A stretch of 64,000 bases of DNA, from assembly GCA_029449235.1 (NCBI GenBank), contig JANATG010000003.1:3224001-3288000 (forward strand), in the 5' to 3' direction. This DNA comes from Linnemannia schmuckeri (lineage: Eukaryota > Mortierellomycota > Mortierellomycetes > Mortierellales > Mortierellaceae). The notes beneath the pieces were generated by a model, which was given only the letters and a program-made list of their open reading frames with translations, did not search any database and had not been told where the DNA came from. The translations under genes and the position numbers were made by a program. Position 1 is the first letter of the stretch. Every line of letters starts with the position of its first letter. This document shows positions 45,224-56,401 of the stretch, in pieces.

Positions 45224-45734
45224 ACGTTTTTATTCGTTGCCCATAGTAAAGTATATTCGTCGCCCACAATTTTGTTCTAATCCGGCACCCACCCCAAAGT
45301 CTTAAACGTTGCTCATGACTCTGTCGCTATATGTTGCCCTATCTCTCTTCCCCCACCTGCGCTGCGGCATCATCTATCTGTAGAGAATCGAGCTCTTGCT
45401 ACTTGTCCCATGCATGTACATCAGGAACCTCATAGGTATACAGCTTGATACATGAGGCAGCCATGTCAGTAATGATACAGGTGGAGAAAGAGAACGAGAA
45501 AGGGAACAAAGAAAATACTCGGCTCATGAGGATGCAGCTCATTACATGGGGCAACTATGTCAAGGGTAACAAATAATTTTACGGGGTGGGCAACAGATTG
45601 GCGCTTTTTTGGCAACATTTAAGAGTATTCAGTCTCCGATGGCAACTGGGGGGGGGAGAGGGCAACGAATAGACTTTACTATGGGCAACAAATAAGGAGC
45701 CAAAAAGGGGTGGACAACAAATAGTATTTCCCGA
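45224..45734. mobile_element. 511-bp non-autonomous inverted-repeat element with 9-bp target duplication
   Basis: Flanked by TGGACTGGG at 45215-45223 and 45735-45743. Near the ends lie 35-nt inverted repeats at 45231-45265 and 45660-45694 (32 of 35 match; core TTGCCCATAGTAAAG). A GGGCAACRAATA-like motif recurs several more times inside and at the right end. No coding capacity. A 9-bp duplication is typical of Mutator-like elements; the class assignment is an inference. Confidence 0.7.
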
Positions 45735-45743
45735 TGGACTGGG

Positions 45744-46784
45744 TCGATTTCATTCCCAACGGTCGTGGCGTCAATTCGTGCAGCAACAAATATTACCTCT
45801 TTACTTCATTCCTCCACTTTCTCTTCTCTCCTCTTCTTTCTCACCCATTCCCTCCTCCTCTCATTCACACGACTCTCTAACACACATGAGTCAGGCAGTG
45901 CAAAAGGCGTTGCAGTTGCCAAAGCTGACAAGGAACACCGGCGACAACCTCATTCCTCCTAATCTATCGTACTGGAAAAAATGTTCAAATGATGGCATCT
46001 TTTTTGGTAAACGCATCATCTCTCACGAACGTATGCATTAAACTCATCTCTGTCTTATGCATTATATCATTTCTCCCACCGTTGTATAGTATCTCTCGAA
46101 AGATCATTTGGAATGAATGCGCCCCTGACTCTCTGGAGCTGGAAGAATGTGGTCAGTTCCATTTGAACACTTTTTTCCTCCAAATAACATACTCTTATAC
46201 CCTGCATATATGCTACGATGCAAAATTGCAAATATTCTGACAATTATCATAAAAAGCCCACAACAAATTAAAGTATGGTCACCGAGGCCGTCCCTATTTC
46301 TTTTCACCGTGCATGGTTCGACCCTTGGTCTCATAGAGCGAAAATCGTACATCAACGATAATAGAAAACTTTATAGGAGCTCCTATGTCTTGGCGCGCTG
46401 TTCAACCTCAGAGCATCAGTTGTATATAGACAAGCTATTGTGCGCCAGGAAGACAGGATTTAGTCACCACGGCTTTGGCGATCCTTTACTGATATGTCGT
46501 GAGTATATATGAATGATACTGGAATAATTACAATTTTATGTGCGGTTCATATGGATTCATATGGGGATGACATATGGAAGGGAAAAAGTGTTCAAACGGG
46601 GTCGACGACATTTTTATGACACTAGAAAGAGACAGCTGCATTCATCATGGAAGGTCCATTGACAAACTTTGCGCAACGATGACAGAGGTATGTAAAACAT
46701 ATAAGAGAGAATGGAGGTCAGTACATGAGTTTGAGAGAAGTTACTTGGTGAATGCAAAATTGACGAACATGTGAATACTTTTTC
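45744..46784. other. Gene-poor stretch with a repeated KKCSN-encoding motif
   Basis: Three places encode a similar peptide: YWKKCSNDGIFFGKRI (plus, 45970), GGKKCSNGTDHILPA (minus, about 46190-46145) and GKKCSNGVDDIFMTLERDS (plus, 46580). A possible exon starts MSQAVQKALQLPKL at 45886. CATATGG occurs three times within 46547-46577. Gene structure cannot be resolved; probably fragments of one unknown family. Confidence 0.35.
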
Positions 46785-48920
46785 CCCGCACGATACTCAT
46801 CTGTGTCCAAGCCTGCCGTCAATGGAACGAGATCTTCATCCTTTTACTCTGGCGAGTCGATACCAAATACGCCTGGCCTACACTCCCCAGGTCTCTCACC
46901 GGACAGCACCCCGACCACGACACTGACTGTGGACCCAAGTGCCAGACAACACCTAGTAGCAGGATCTGGATAGAAGACGTATTTGTCAAGTATAACCGAC
47001 ACATCCGATACTCGACCATCTCCTATACTTTCCTCAATAATGCTGCCGCCAAGAGCGGCATCTGCACGCACCTACAATCCCTCTGGCTGCTAAACCTATG
47101 GGACATCAGAGCGACCCGAAACATGCGATTGCCACTGTCAAACAAAAACACCACCACTAACTTTGGAATCAACTCGACTTCCACCGCCGCCACGGTATAG
47201 AAGACGGTCTCGGAATCGACAGGGTTGGTGTCACCTGTCCTCGAGAGGATAGCAGAGCCAGGATTCACCCATACAGCTCAATGTGCCCAAATCGACTGAA
47301 TATCCGCACGATGGTTCTGGGTCTTGGTCCTCCAGAACCAGGAGTTGATTACCTTACAATTGCACTAGAATATTAATCCAAGTTACCTCGTCTATCGACC
47401 TCGTTCTTGATAAGAGTTTATCAAGGGATGAGCAAGTCTCTACGCCAACTCAGCGTTCGTTTATCCAGCATGGTCATCTCCGTTATGCCCAACCTGTTGC
47501 CGAATGTCGATACGATCGACTGGAAACACACAAGTCTTTACGGCCATACTGCGATCCTAAGCCAACCTCTCACAATACTACTACTTTCCCGCAAGTACGG
47601 ACTGTCATTACCGGCGAGCGAGTCAAGAGCTCGGACGTGTACAACATCCTTATGACCTTCCACAACCTCTAACGGTTGTGTCTTTGGTCGCCAATCGACT
47701 TTGGCGAGACTTGAACTCTTCGACAGGTCAAAGAACTCATGGGCAACTTCCATCAACTCTCCGCACTGCACTTTATCAGCATCTCCCCTCCCGGCGTCCG
47801 GATGGATCAGTTGGAAACACACATCACTCCTTTCCTGCCTTGCTTGACGGAGATCACTCTTAACAGCCTCGATACAGCTATCACAACAGCATTGGCGACC
47901 CACTGTTCGATACTGGAAAAGTTTGCTCAGATCTGGGATGGTGGATCGATTCATTCAAACCACGATCTGCACTTTGAGGTGAACGCAATGGGTATCCTTT
48001 TGGAGAAATGCCCGAATCTCAAGGTCTTGATGGGATCGAGCACAAGATTGAAGCCGATTACATGACAAACATCCTTAGGTCTGTTAGCGTCTCTAATACT
48101 CGCGGTGTCAAATCGTGGGCATTTGTCAGTTGACCAGCGAGGAGGAACCGATCTTTGATGATAACAGCCAGAGGTTAATGTGAGGCAACGAGAAGGTGAA
48201 AGAGAAACACAGGCGTTGCCAGGAACAGCATCAATAGGTTTACGCGCAATTATCGACCCTGGTCCATCTCCGTGCTCTCTACCCCGGGTTCGAATACGTC
48301 CAATGCTGGTCTGAACCCCTGAATCCCTCCACCGGAATTATGATTGGTGGTCGACTGTACTACCTACAGTCTATTTCGCAGAATGCTCCACTTTCCATAG
48401 GGGATGTGGAGTATTCCACTGAATTGAAATATATAAGGGTGTTATTCACTCAAGCACTATTTCTGCTTGGATTTACGGATCATATGCCTTGTAACCTTTA
48501 CGAACTCTACTAGGATTTAAGATATGTCATCGGAGTGAATAACACCCTTATATATTTCAATTCAGTAGAATGCTCCACATCTCTTATGGAAAGTGGAGCA
48601 TTCTGCGAAATAGACTGTAGGTAATGGTCCGATCCTCAACACTTTGGAGCTCTCTCTGAGTTCAGGGCTTGATCGTCTCTCTACCCTCCGCCATCTCGAG
48701 GTGTTGGACTTGGAAAGAGTTGACCATTGTGTTAACGAGCCCGAGTTGGAATGGTCGTAAGCTTGTTTCCCTTCGAATTGTTGGTGATCTAGAGGAGCAT
48801 ACTGTGTTTAAGAAGAAAGAGGATCCTTGAGGAGAAGAGTTAAAGGATTACTTGTCTTGGCTTAAGCCAAGCATCCGACAGGAGGTGGTCAGTCGAGCAA
48901 GTGCACCTGAGCGATGTTTC
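46785..48920 (+). pseudogene. F-box/LRR pseudogene carrying a MITE
   Basis: Starts inside the F-box (CVQACRQWNEIFILLLWRVD, 46803 on) and runs through YNRHIRYSTISY (47000), LRR segments in shifting frames (FHQLSALHFISISPPGVRM at 47750; LLEKCPNLKVLMGSSTRL at 47998) to the C-terminal block LNTLELSLSSGLDRLSTLRH at 48635-48695 and VDHCVNEPELEWS. Many stops and frame changes. The 259-bp element 48363-48621 sits between the repeats and the C-terminal block. The N-terminal part of the F-box is absent. Confidence 0.8.
48363..48621. mobile_element. 259-bp MITE with 88-90-bp terminal inverted repeats, TA target site
   Basis: Ends CCTACAGTCTATTTCGCAG and its complement; the terminal inverted repeats are about 90 bp with four mismatches, separated by about 80 bp of unrelated sequence, and flanked by TA on both sides (48361-48362, 48622-48623). 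TA duplication fits the Tc1/mariner superfamily. No coding capacity. Inserted in an F-box pseudogene; its near-identical arms suggest a recent insertion. Confidence 0.85.
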
Positions 48921-49414
48921 CAGCGGTACTTTTACTCCTTCTACCTGCCTACGGAGCTATAATGAAAGTAAATGCGTCCTGTAGTGGTTGCGCCATTCAA
49001 GACCCAGCCTGACGTGGTGGGAAGGGATGGTTAGTTCATGTGTCAATATCATTCTTGACTCTTTTTTTTTTTTTTTTTTTTTTTTTGTATGCCTGACAAA
49101 TGCCATTGTTTTTTCTTGACTGCGCGCTCCAGTGCGAATAGAAAGAGAGAGTGTCGATTTGTAATCCATCCACACGCCGTTGCTTTGAAAGCCCTATTTG
49201 ACTTTTTGAGCAAAACGTCCTTTTAACGTTTCGCCGGGAAAGATGCAGAAAGGTAAAGGCAAAGAAAGTAAGAAAGAGAGAAAAGAGAAGAGAGAAGAGA
49301 GAAGTGAAGAGAGAGCGCTGGTTGAAAAATAACATTTTTGTGCATGAAGTCTGTCGTCATTTCTGATGTGTCAATTGAAGATATCCTCTTATAAGCAATT
49401 AAGAAAACGGCTCG
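48921..49414. other. Intergenic with 25-nt T-run
   Basis: Contains a poly-T run at 49062-49086 and an AG-rich tract at 49255-49320. No gene. Confidence 0.4.
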
Positions 49415-49422
49415 TATAAAAG
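49415..49422 (+). promoter_or_regulatory. TATA box upstream of the 72-aa gene
   Basis: TATAAAAG, about 230 bp before ATG 49649, followed by a CAA-rich leader (49460-49530) typical of fungal 5' UTRs. Confidence 0.5.
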
Positions 49423-49648
49423 AAATGCAGGCGTGCCCTTTTTTTCTTTTTCGCCCGACACAAGCAACACCGAACAACATCGTGCATCTCAAAAGCAGAT
49501 AGCAAGCAGCTCCAACAACAACAGCGACAGTACAAACACCCTTTCTTCCAACATACACATCCAAGCATTACTCGCTTCTTAAAAGTAACAAGTCCATCCC
49601 CTCAGTAGTTTTCCCTTCACCCTTATTCAATCGTATATTCTTACAATC

Positions 49649-49867
49649 ATGCCTCGTCGTCAACAGCAAGGATACATCCAGCTCTCCGAGACCGAGACAG
49701 TCGCGTCTCAAAAGATGATCATTCGCCTCCGCAACGTCGCTGCTACTCCCATCGCAACGTCGTTCTCGCGTATCGATGTCCTCGACAGCCTGATGCCACT
49801 CTCCCGCGACCCCTGGTCCAGCACGCCTACCCTGATCAGCACCTCCACCCGTCGATCTAAGCACTAG
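49649..49867 (+). CDS. Small protein (72 aa), function unknown
   Basis: MPRRQQQGYIQLSETETVAS start; basic at both ends, no membrane segment or signal peptide. Supported by a TATA box, a CAA-rich leader, an ATG in good context (CAATCATGCC), codon use like expressed neighbours and a TAG followed by an AT/T-rich 3' flank with AAATAAAGC near 50126. No homologue is known to me. Could also be a conserved uORF-like or lineage-specific peptide. Confidence 0.55.
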   Translation: MPRRQQQGYIQLSETETVASQKMIIRLRNVAATPIATSFSRIDVLDSLMPLSRDPWSSTPTLISTSTRRSKH

Positions 49868-50456
49868 AGCACTAGATTTTTTATTTCCTGTTTACCTCTT
49901 TTGCTCCATGTTGCACAGAACCAGGAACAAAGTACCCTATGGTGTTAATACGTTTTTTCTCTCCTCATTTGTACATTTTATCTTCGAGTAGAGACCAACA
50001 GTGCTTGCATCCCTCGCATGCAGGATTACTTTTCCTCTTCATGTCCCCTTTTCATCCTCATACCCAGTAGTTACCTTGACTGTTGCTACGTTATTTTTTT
50101 TCCATGTTCATATGTGTGTACTTGTAAATAAAGCATGATCTCTGCTTTCCTTTCAACGACAACACATTGTTCGTAATGCTCACTCAAAATAAAAGTGAAC
50201 AACGCCGCTCTTGTTGTTTTTAGACTTTTGCCACTTTTACTTTCACCTTTCCCGTCTTCCCTCCTTCCCTCCTTCTCGGCCGCAGTCCACCCGTTAGTTT
50301 CCCTCTTGAGACCGATAGCCTTTTCTTGATTAAGAGTGAGACAGCAACTTTTCTGTTTCTCTTTCTTCCGTTCTTTCTTTCATCCCTTTTCTTTTCTAGC
50401 TCATTCATCTCTCCTTCTCACATTCCTTTCCCTCCTTTCTTCTACACATCTCAACA
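49868..50456. other. Intergenic
   Basis: 3' flank of the 72-aa gene and a CT-rich 5' flank (50340-50450) that belonged to the following F-box pseudogene. Confidence 0.45.
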
Positions 50457-52222
50457 ATGTTGATAGCACAGGAGATCTCGCCTCTCAGCAACCTCCTCAT
50501 CACAGAGATCGTCAACCACATCGCTTTGTTCCTGGCCCAGCCTGACCTACTCTGCACCGTCCAAGTCTATCGCAGCTGAAACTTGTTGTTTCTCCCACAC
50601 CTGTGGGAGACCATTGACGACCGATTGTACGCATGGCCTAGGATCCTGGGCATCAACGATCCGCCTGACAATGCGAAGTAGGGTGGCGACTGGATCTAAA
50701 CACACTTTGCAAAACAGCAGAACATCATATGTATATCCGACATCTTCACCTCCACTCGACAGTCCTCCTCAACTCTGCTGCCAGTCTCATCAGCAACAAT
50801 GGCGACAGCAGCTGTAGCTGGAACCTTAGGTCACTCTCCTTGAACGACGATATGGGGCGGATTGCCTCAGGATCCGAGCATGCTATCGACAAGTTGGGTG
50901 TCTTGGAACAAGTAACAGATCTAATCGGAGCCAACACAAACACCTCACTCACCTTGACGATAGGTGACACCTACCTTCCAAGAGCCGATGCCGACCTTGA
51001 CTACCCATTCTTCAATGCTATACGTGGTCTCCACAACATGGCCGAGTTCAATTGCGGATACAGATTTGTTTTCAAGCTTTCGGACGTTCCTGGCTTTTGG
51101 CCTCGGCTGAGGACATATATGTTTTACTATGGCGTACTTGATCTGGACGGACCTGTGCTCGGACTCCGGTGTCTGGCCATACGAAATGTGGTCTATCTCC
51201 AGAATGTGGTCGATATCCTTAACAATCTTCCGGATCTCGAACACTTGGAAATCGAGCAAATTTACAACACTCGTGATGCAGTCCATACACGACAAACAAT
51301 GGACCCTAGCGCGTCGCCGCGCGCCCTCAAGAGCCTGAGCATTCCCTGGACCAAGAACACACAAGAAGAAACCTTTCAGATCCTGTTCTCATGGTTGCCT
51401 AACTTGACAAAGTTGACGATGCATGACGTAGGACTCGAAGCCGTCAGGGCCATTGCAGCATGTCTCCCTTAGTTCGAGGTTCTGATCGATACCAGGAAAC
51501 CAGCACTCGCCCGCACCTGCGATCTGACTAGGGAGAGCCATACATTAGAGTTCGTTCTGAAGAGCTGTTCAAACCTCAGGGTATTTGACGCGCTGGGACA
51601 TCGATTCATGCTTCGTTGGCAGATGTTGACCCCATGGGCATGCACCAAACTCGAGACATTTCGTTGTCAGATCCTTGGCGTTAGGCGTCTCACGCGCTCA
51701 AATGAGGTGGCATATAGACGTGCAGTGGACTATCAGGAAAAAGGTCGTAGGCTCAACGCAAAGAAAGTCAAGATTCTTCAGCATCATCAGGCTATCCTTG
51801 ACGATCATGCCCTTGTCAACAACCAACTAGCTCGTTTGCCCCAGCTCCGGGTTCTTGAAATAGGTTTTGATCACCGCAAGCGGAGGAGTTATGGCCTTCG
51901 TGCCTCGCGATGCGAGTTTCTGGACTACTCTAAACCTTTGCAGTATATGCCCGAGTTCTCGCTGGATTCTGGGTTAGGCAAGTTGTCAGTTCTGAAGGAA
52001 CTGAAGGTGTTTGAGTTTGAGGGTGTTGACTATCGGATAGGGACGAAGGAATTGGACTGGATGACGGAGAGTTGGCCTAAGCTGAGGATGCTGAGAGGTC
52101 TTGAGAAGGACACATTGCCCCGGATCCGTTTTGATGAGCAGAAGGCGTTACTTCGGAATCATCTTCGTAGACTGCGACCAGAGATCCAGCACGAGAGCCT
52201 TGGTGCCTTTGGCCTGCAATAG
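50457..52222 (+). pseudogene. F-box/LRR pseudogene, recent
   Basis: Close paralogue of the intact gene at 52396-54165. The ATG and F-box remain (LITEIVNHIALFLAQPDLL), but TGA at 50577-50579 replaces Trp (intact copy HEWSLFFIPHLW), more stops follow at about 50680 and 50697, and a frame change lies near 50700. From 50740 to 51469 the frame is open (LRRs, IEQIYNTRD), then TAG 51470-51472, then open again to the C-terminal block (FSLDSGLGKLSVLKELKVF, WPKLRMLRGLEKDTLP) and stop at 52222. The promoter is also preserved, so a transcript may exist. Confidence 0.85.
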
Positions 52223-52395
52223 CAATAAACAACTTGACAAGTTATTTATGATACCTGGTAATGTACGAGCATTCTTTTTATTCTTTTCTTTTCTCACTTT
52301 TGTATATCCCTCTCCCCTTCATTCTCCCCCTCACTCTCACTCCTTTACATCATCTCACATTCACACATTTCACTTCTTCAACTCTCACCTCAGCA

Positions 52396-54165
52396 ATGAC
52401 ATCACAAGTGACCCCCGCTCGTTCAAACAGCGTCTTCATCCCAGAGATTATAGACCAAATCGCCTCATTCCTCATCCCTCCCGACCTACTCAAAGCCATC
52501 CTTGTCTCGCACGAGTGGAGCCTCTTCTTCATCCCACACCTTTGGCACACTATCGATGACCGCCTTTATGCCTGGCCAAGAATCCTCGGCATCAAGGAGA
52601 AAAAAAACATGGATATCCCACAGGTCAAGGAGTGGGCTCAGACAGTCATTATGAAATACCATCGACATATCCGACACTTTCACATTGGCTCAACAATTCT
52701 CGTCGGTGCTGCTGCAGCCAGCCTCACTCCTCACTACAAGAACAGCAGCAGTTGGAATATCAAGAAGTGCTCTTTTAGAGATATGAGGACGTCTTCTACA
52801 AGTAATGACGAACGAGGCCACGAAAGGGCTGTTGCCATCAACCAAGTCAAAGACTTTCTCGACGCCAACACAGACACCGTCCTCTCCTTGACTATCGACT
52901 ACTCAATCCTCCCAAACTCCCGTCTCGAACCCTACCACCCGCTCTTTGAGACCTTGCGTGGACTGTCCAGCCTGGTCTACTTGAACTGCGGCAATGAGTT
53001 CCAGTTCCGTCTTTCGGAGGTGCCAGACTGTTGGCCGAGATTGACATCGTTAATAACGTACAAGTCTGCGCACAACAACGACCTGCATATGACTCGACCC
53101 ATACCTGGGCTCCGGTCTTTGGTATTGCACCTTGGCATCACTCTCCAGAGTGCAGTCCATGTTCTCGACAACCTTCCGGATCTCGAGTATCTCGGGATTT
53201 CACACATCCTTGGCCCCAAAGATGGTCCTTCTGTCCAACAAACAACAGCAGCCGATCTTGCCCCATACCCGAACATCAAAAGCCTGAATATAGACTGGCT
53301 CAAGGACAACGGGGACGAGACCTACTGGTCCCTGTTCTCGACATTGCCCTTCCTAACAACTCTAACGGTGAAAGACCTCGGACACGATATCTCCAAGGCC
53401 ATCGCGACACACTGTCCCCGGCTCGAGGTCCTGGTCGACTACAAGAAACCGAAAGTCGCCTATGACGCGGATATCCTCCGCAATCCCTCGACGTTAGAAC
53501 CCATCCTGCAAAGTTGTCCAAACCTCCGGGTACTTGACGCTTTGGGACATCAACTTGTGGTCTTTTTCAACATGGAAACCCCTTGGGCCACCACCAAACT
53601 CGAGACCCTCCGCTGCCAGATCCGTGGTCTGAACCGGCTGGATCAAGTCGAGGAGGAAAGGTACAGTCGCGCATTGAATCTCGTCCAGAAAAAGGGCCGG
53701 AAGCTCAATGCAAAGAGAGCTCAAATCGTGCAACGACACCAGGCCTGTCTTGACGACCACACGCGTCTCTATACCCAACTCGCACGCCAAACCAAGCTAC
53801 AGATCCTGGAGTTGGGGTTTGATCACCGTGTACAGGATTATAGATGTCCGTCTGGGTATTCGAACCCTGTGAAAGACACGCCTGAGCTATCGTTGGCATC
53901 TGGACTGGGTATGTTGTCGGGGTTGAAGGAGCTGGAGGTCTTTGGGTTTGAAGGGTTTGATCATCGGATAGGGATGAAGGAGTTGGATTGGATAGCGGAG
54001 AGTTGGCCTCGGCTGAGGATGTTGCGAGGTCTTGAGGAGGACATGTTGCCCCAGATCCGATTTGATGAGCACAAGGCACGTTTAAGGAAGCATCTTTACT
54101 GGTTGCGTCCTGAGGTAAAGCATGAGAGTCTTGGTGCCTATGATGTCTATGCCTTCTGGCAATAA
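52396..54165 (+). CDS. F-box/LRR protein (589 aa)
   Basis: Single exon. Start MTSQVTPARSNS at 52396; the frame is open 45 codons further up but through a CT-rich leader. F-box at about residues 14-58 (FIPEIIDQIASFLIPPDLL, VSHEWSLFFIPHLWHTIDD), then LRRs (LVLHLGITLQSAVHVLDNLP, IKSLNIDWL) and the family C-terminal block (LSLASGLGMLSGLKELEVFG, WPRLRMLRGLEEDMLPQIRF). The only intact member of a three-gene plus-strand cluster whose two neighbours are pseudogenes. Predicted SCF substrate adaptor. Confidence 0.88.
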   Translation: MTSQVTPARSNSVFIPEIIDQIASFLIPPDLLKAILVSHEWSLFFIPHLWHTIDDRLYAWPRILGIKEKKNMDIPQVKEWAQTVIMKYHRHIRHFHIGSTILVGAAAASLTPHYKNSSSWNIKKCSFRDMRTSSTSNDERGHERAVAINQVKDFLDANTDTVLSLTIDYSILPNSRLEPYHPLFETLRGLSSLVYLNCGNEFQFRLSEVPDCWPRLTSLITYKSAHNNDLHMTRPIPGLRSLVLHLGITLQSAVHVLDNLPDLEYLGISHILGPKDGPSVQQTTAADLAPYPNIKSLNIDWLKDNGDETYWSLFSTLPFLTTLTVKDLGHDISKAIATHCPRLEVLVDYKKPKVAYDADILRNPSTLEPILQSCPNLRVLDALGHQLVVFFNMETPWATTKLETLRCQIRGLNRLDQVEEERYSRALNLVQKKGRKLNAKRAQIVQRHQACLDDHTRLYTQLARQTKLQILELGFDHRVQDYRCPSGYSNPVKDTPELSLASGLGMLSGLKELEVFGFEGFDHRIGMKELDWIAESWPRLRMLRGLEEDMLPQIRFDEHKARLRKHLYWLRPEVKHESLGAYDVYAFWQ

Positions 54166-54487
54166 TAAAGGAGAGAGGTTGTTGTTGTTCAACAACAAAG
54201 TGGCCTTGATGCAATTGGAGTGAAGTCTGGACCAAGGGTTTAGTTTTGGTTGCTTGTTTGTTTGTTTGTTTGTTTATGTTCCTTGGTTCATTTTGATTAA
54301 GCACTAGGGAGCAAAGTAGAAAGGGGGCAGGAAGGGGCCACAAACACAGATATCTCTTTCGTCTCATTTTCACTCCTCTGTCTTCTCTTTTCTTTTCTTC
54401 GTCTCCCACCCTTTCCCTTCCTCTTTCCTTTTCCCTCTCCCTCCACTTCCACCTCCATTCTCTTTCATATATCAACAAGAGACGGCA
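54166..54487. other. Intergenic
   Basis: 322 bp with a TTTG repeat (54247-54276) and a CT-rich 5' flank (54361-54470) of the next decayed gene. Confidence 0.45.
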
Positions 54488-56401
54488 ATGATGCCGCCAA
54501 GGAAACAATAAGGGCCGCAGATTCAACACGTTCCAGAACTGATATCCCACATTGGTGTCTTTCTCGACCCAGCATCCCTCTACACTTGCATCCGCGTCTC
54601 AAAATATGGCACAACACCCTCCTTCCCCTCCTCCCCCTCTTCTACCACTCCCTCGACGACAACACCTGTGGCTGGCCCCAGATCTTCGCCCACCTCCTAT
54701 CCGGCAGACGACGGTACCCGGGCGACTGGACTGAGGATTTCATTCATGCCGTTCTTCATAAGCACGGCGGCCTAATCTGGCACTTGCTATTCGGAGGACA
54801 CTCTTCAATAATGCCGTCTCTGCTGCCAGTTCTGAGGATGACGGGTGTTATACACAATTGCAGTCGTTGGAGTACTTTGGAACCAGTTGAGCGGCGCGGT
54901 ACTTGGAGCAGGCTTGTTTTACGAATTATAAGAACAGGGGCAAGTCGACTTGGGACAAAGTTGAGCCGTTGTTGTCGCCGTTGTTTGCGAGTCCGTTTTA
55001 AGCCCATCATCCATACGGCGCCGGATTGGAGTCAACAGGATTGGATTACATTCCAACGGTTCTGGATGCTTGTGTTCAACAACCGTGCAACTCTACAGAG
55101 ACTTCGATTGGATATACCGATAGGACGGATGAAGGATTTAATAGAAAAGTTTTATGACATCTTGGCGTCCTGTCCTCAGTTGAGATATCTCGAGACCTGT
55201 TACCAACCTTTTGAAGCACCTTCTGGACAACATGCCGCAGCTGCACCATTTCGTCGACCATTACACCCTGTTGAATAGAGGTGTTCTCTCAAGACCTATG
55301 CCTCAACTTCAGACACTGCACTTGAAGGCAAAGCTCCAGACACACAGCCTCTTCCTTCTCCTCAAGCACCTCTCCAATCTCGACCAACTCTATATTGACT
55401 GGAAGTTTGTCGACTTCTCCGAACGTCCTGGATCGATCATGGACGATAGAAAGAGTCGACTGAAAGGTCTCCATTTTTTCATCTCGCTCGTCCGAAAGCG
55501 CTGACGAATACATCGCCACTTTCATCCTGCCCTGGTGTCCTCACCTCAAAGAACTGATATTATCCCACCTGGGTCCCTTACAGTGTCTGCCATCCCCGTC
55601 TACTGCCGGGCTTTTGAATCCTTCAAACAATTCCTCCTCTCTTCATCCATGCACCCACACTACCACATGAATACCGCCGACAACACCATCGCCTTCCTCC
55701 TCGAGGCCTGCCCGAACTTGAAGTCCATCGACGCCATCCAACACATCCTCCAAACCAACTACCTCCTCAGCTATCTCCCAAGATGGCCCTACACAGGAAC
55801 CCTCGAAACCCTCTGCTGTCAGATCAGAGGCATCTCCTGCTTTGCCAACGCAGACCAAGATTTCTCCTACCGTCAGGCACTTGTCAACGTCATAATCGAT
55901 CAACCCCTCACATCGGACCAAGAAGCGACCCGAGACATCTACGAATTCGGTCATGTCGTCCAACAACCTCTCCTCTTTGTCCGCCTGGCCCAATTGACAA
56001 ATCTCAAAGTCATGGATTTAGGCAGGGAATACCGAAATATCAACGCAGAATTCGGGAGGAACCCATCTTACTACTGTACAAAGTCGGCGCGAAACGATAC
56101 GTCGACTATGGAGAAGCGCTTCCCGGTACTCTCGAACTCACACTCGCTTCAGGATTAGGAGAATTGAAAACGCTAAAGAAGCTAGAAGCGTTTGGCTTTG
56201 AGGGGTATAATCATAGGATAGGGCAAGAGGAGTTGGAATGGATGGTGGAGGCGTGGCCGAAACTAAAGAAGATGAGGCTTGCAGCCAGTGAAGTTGCACT
56301 GTCTGGAGAGAGATATCCCGACTGAGCGGTTGAATCGGCATATGAGAAAGTTGGAGCCTGATATCAAACATCGACGGTGTTCTCCTGCAACCATCAAATA
56401 A
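54488..56401 (+). pseudogene. F-box/LRR pseudogene
   Basis: Begins ATG ATG followed by a stop (TAA 54509-54511). The F-box follows in a frame-shifted order (VPELISHIGVFLDPASLYTC then FYHSLDDNTCGWPQIF). Then VLHKHGGLIWHLLFGG, FQRFWMLVFNNRATLQRLRL, MPQLQTLHLKAKLQ, LKSIDAIQHILQTNYLL, and the C-terminal block (LELTLASGLGELKTLKKLEA, NHRIGQEELEWMV, WPKLKKMR). At least four frame changes. Frame remnants extend to TAA at 56399-56401. Confidence 0.85.
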
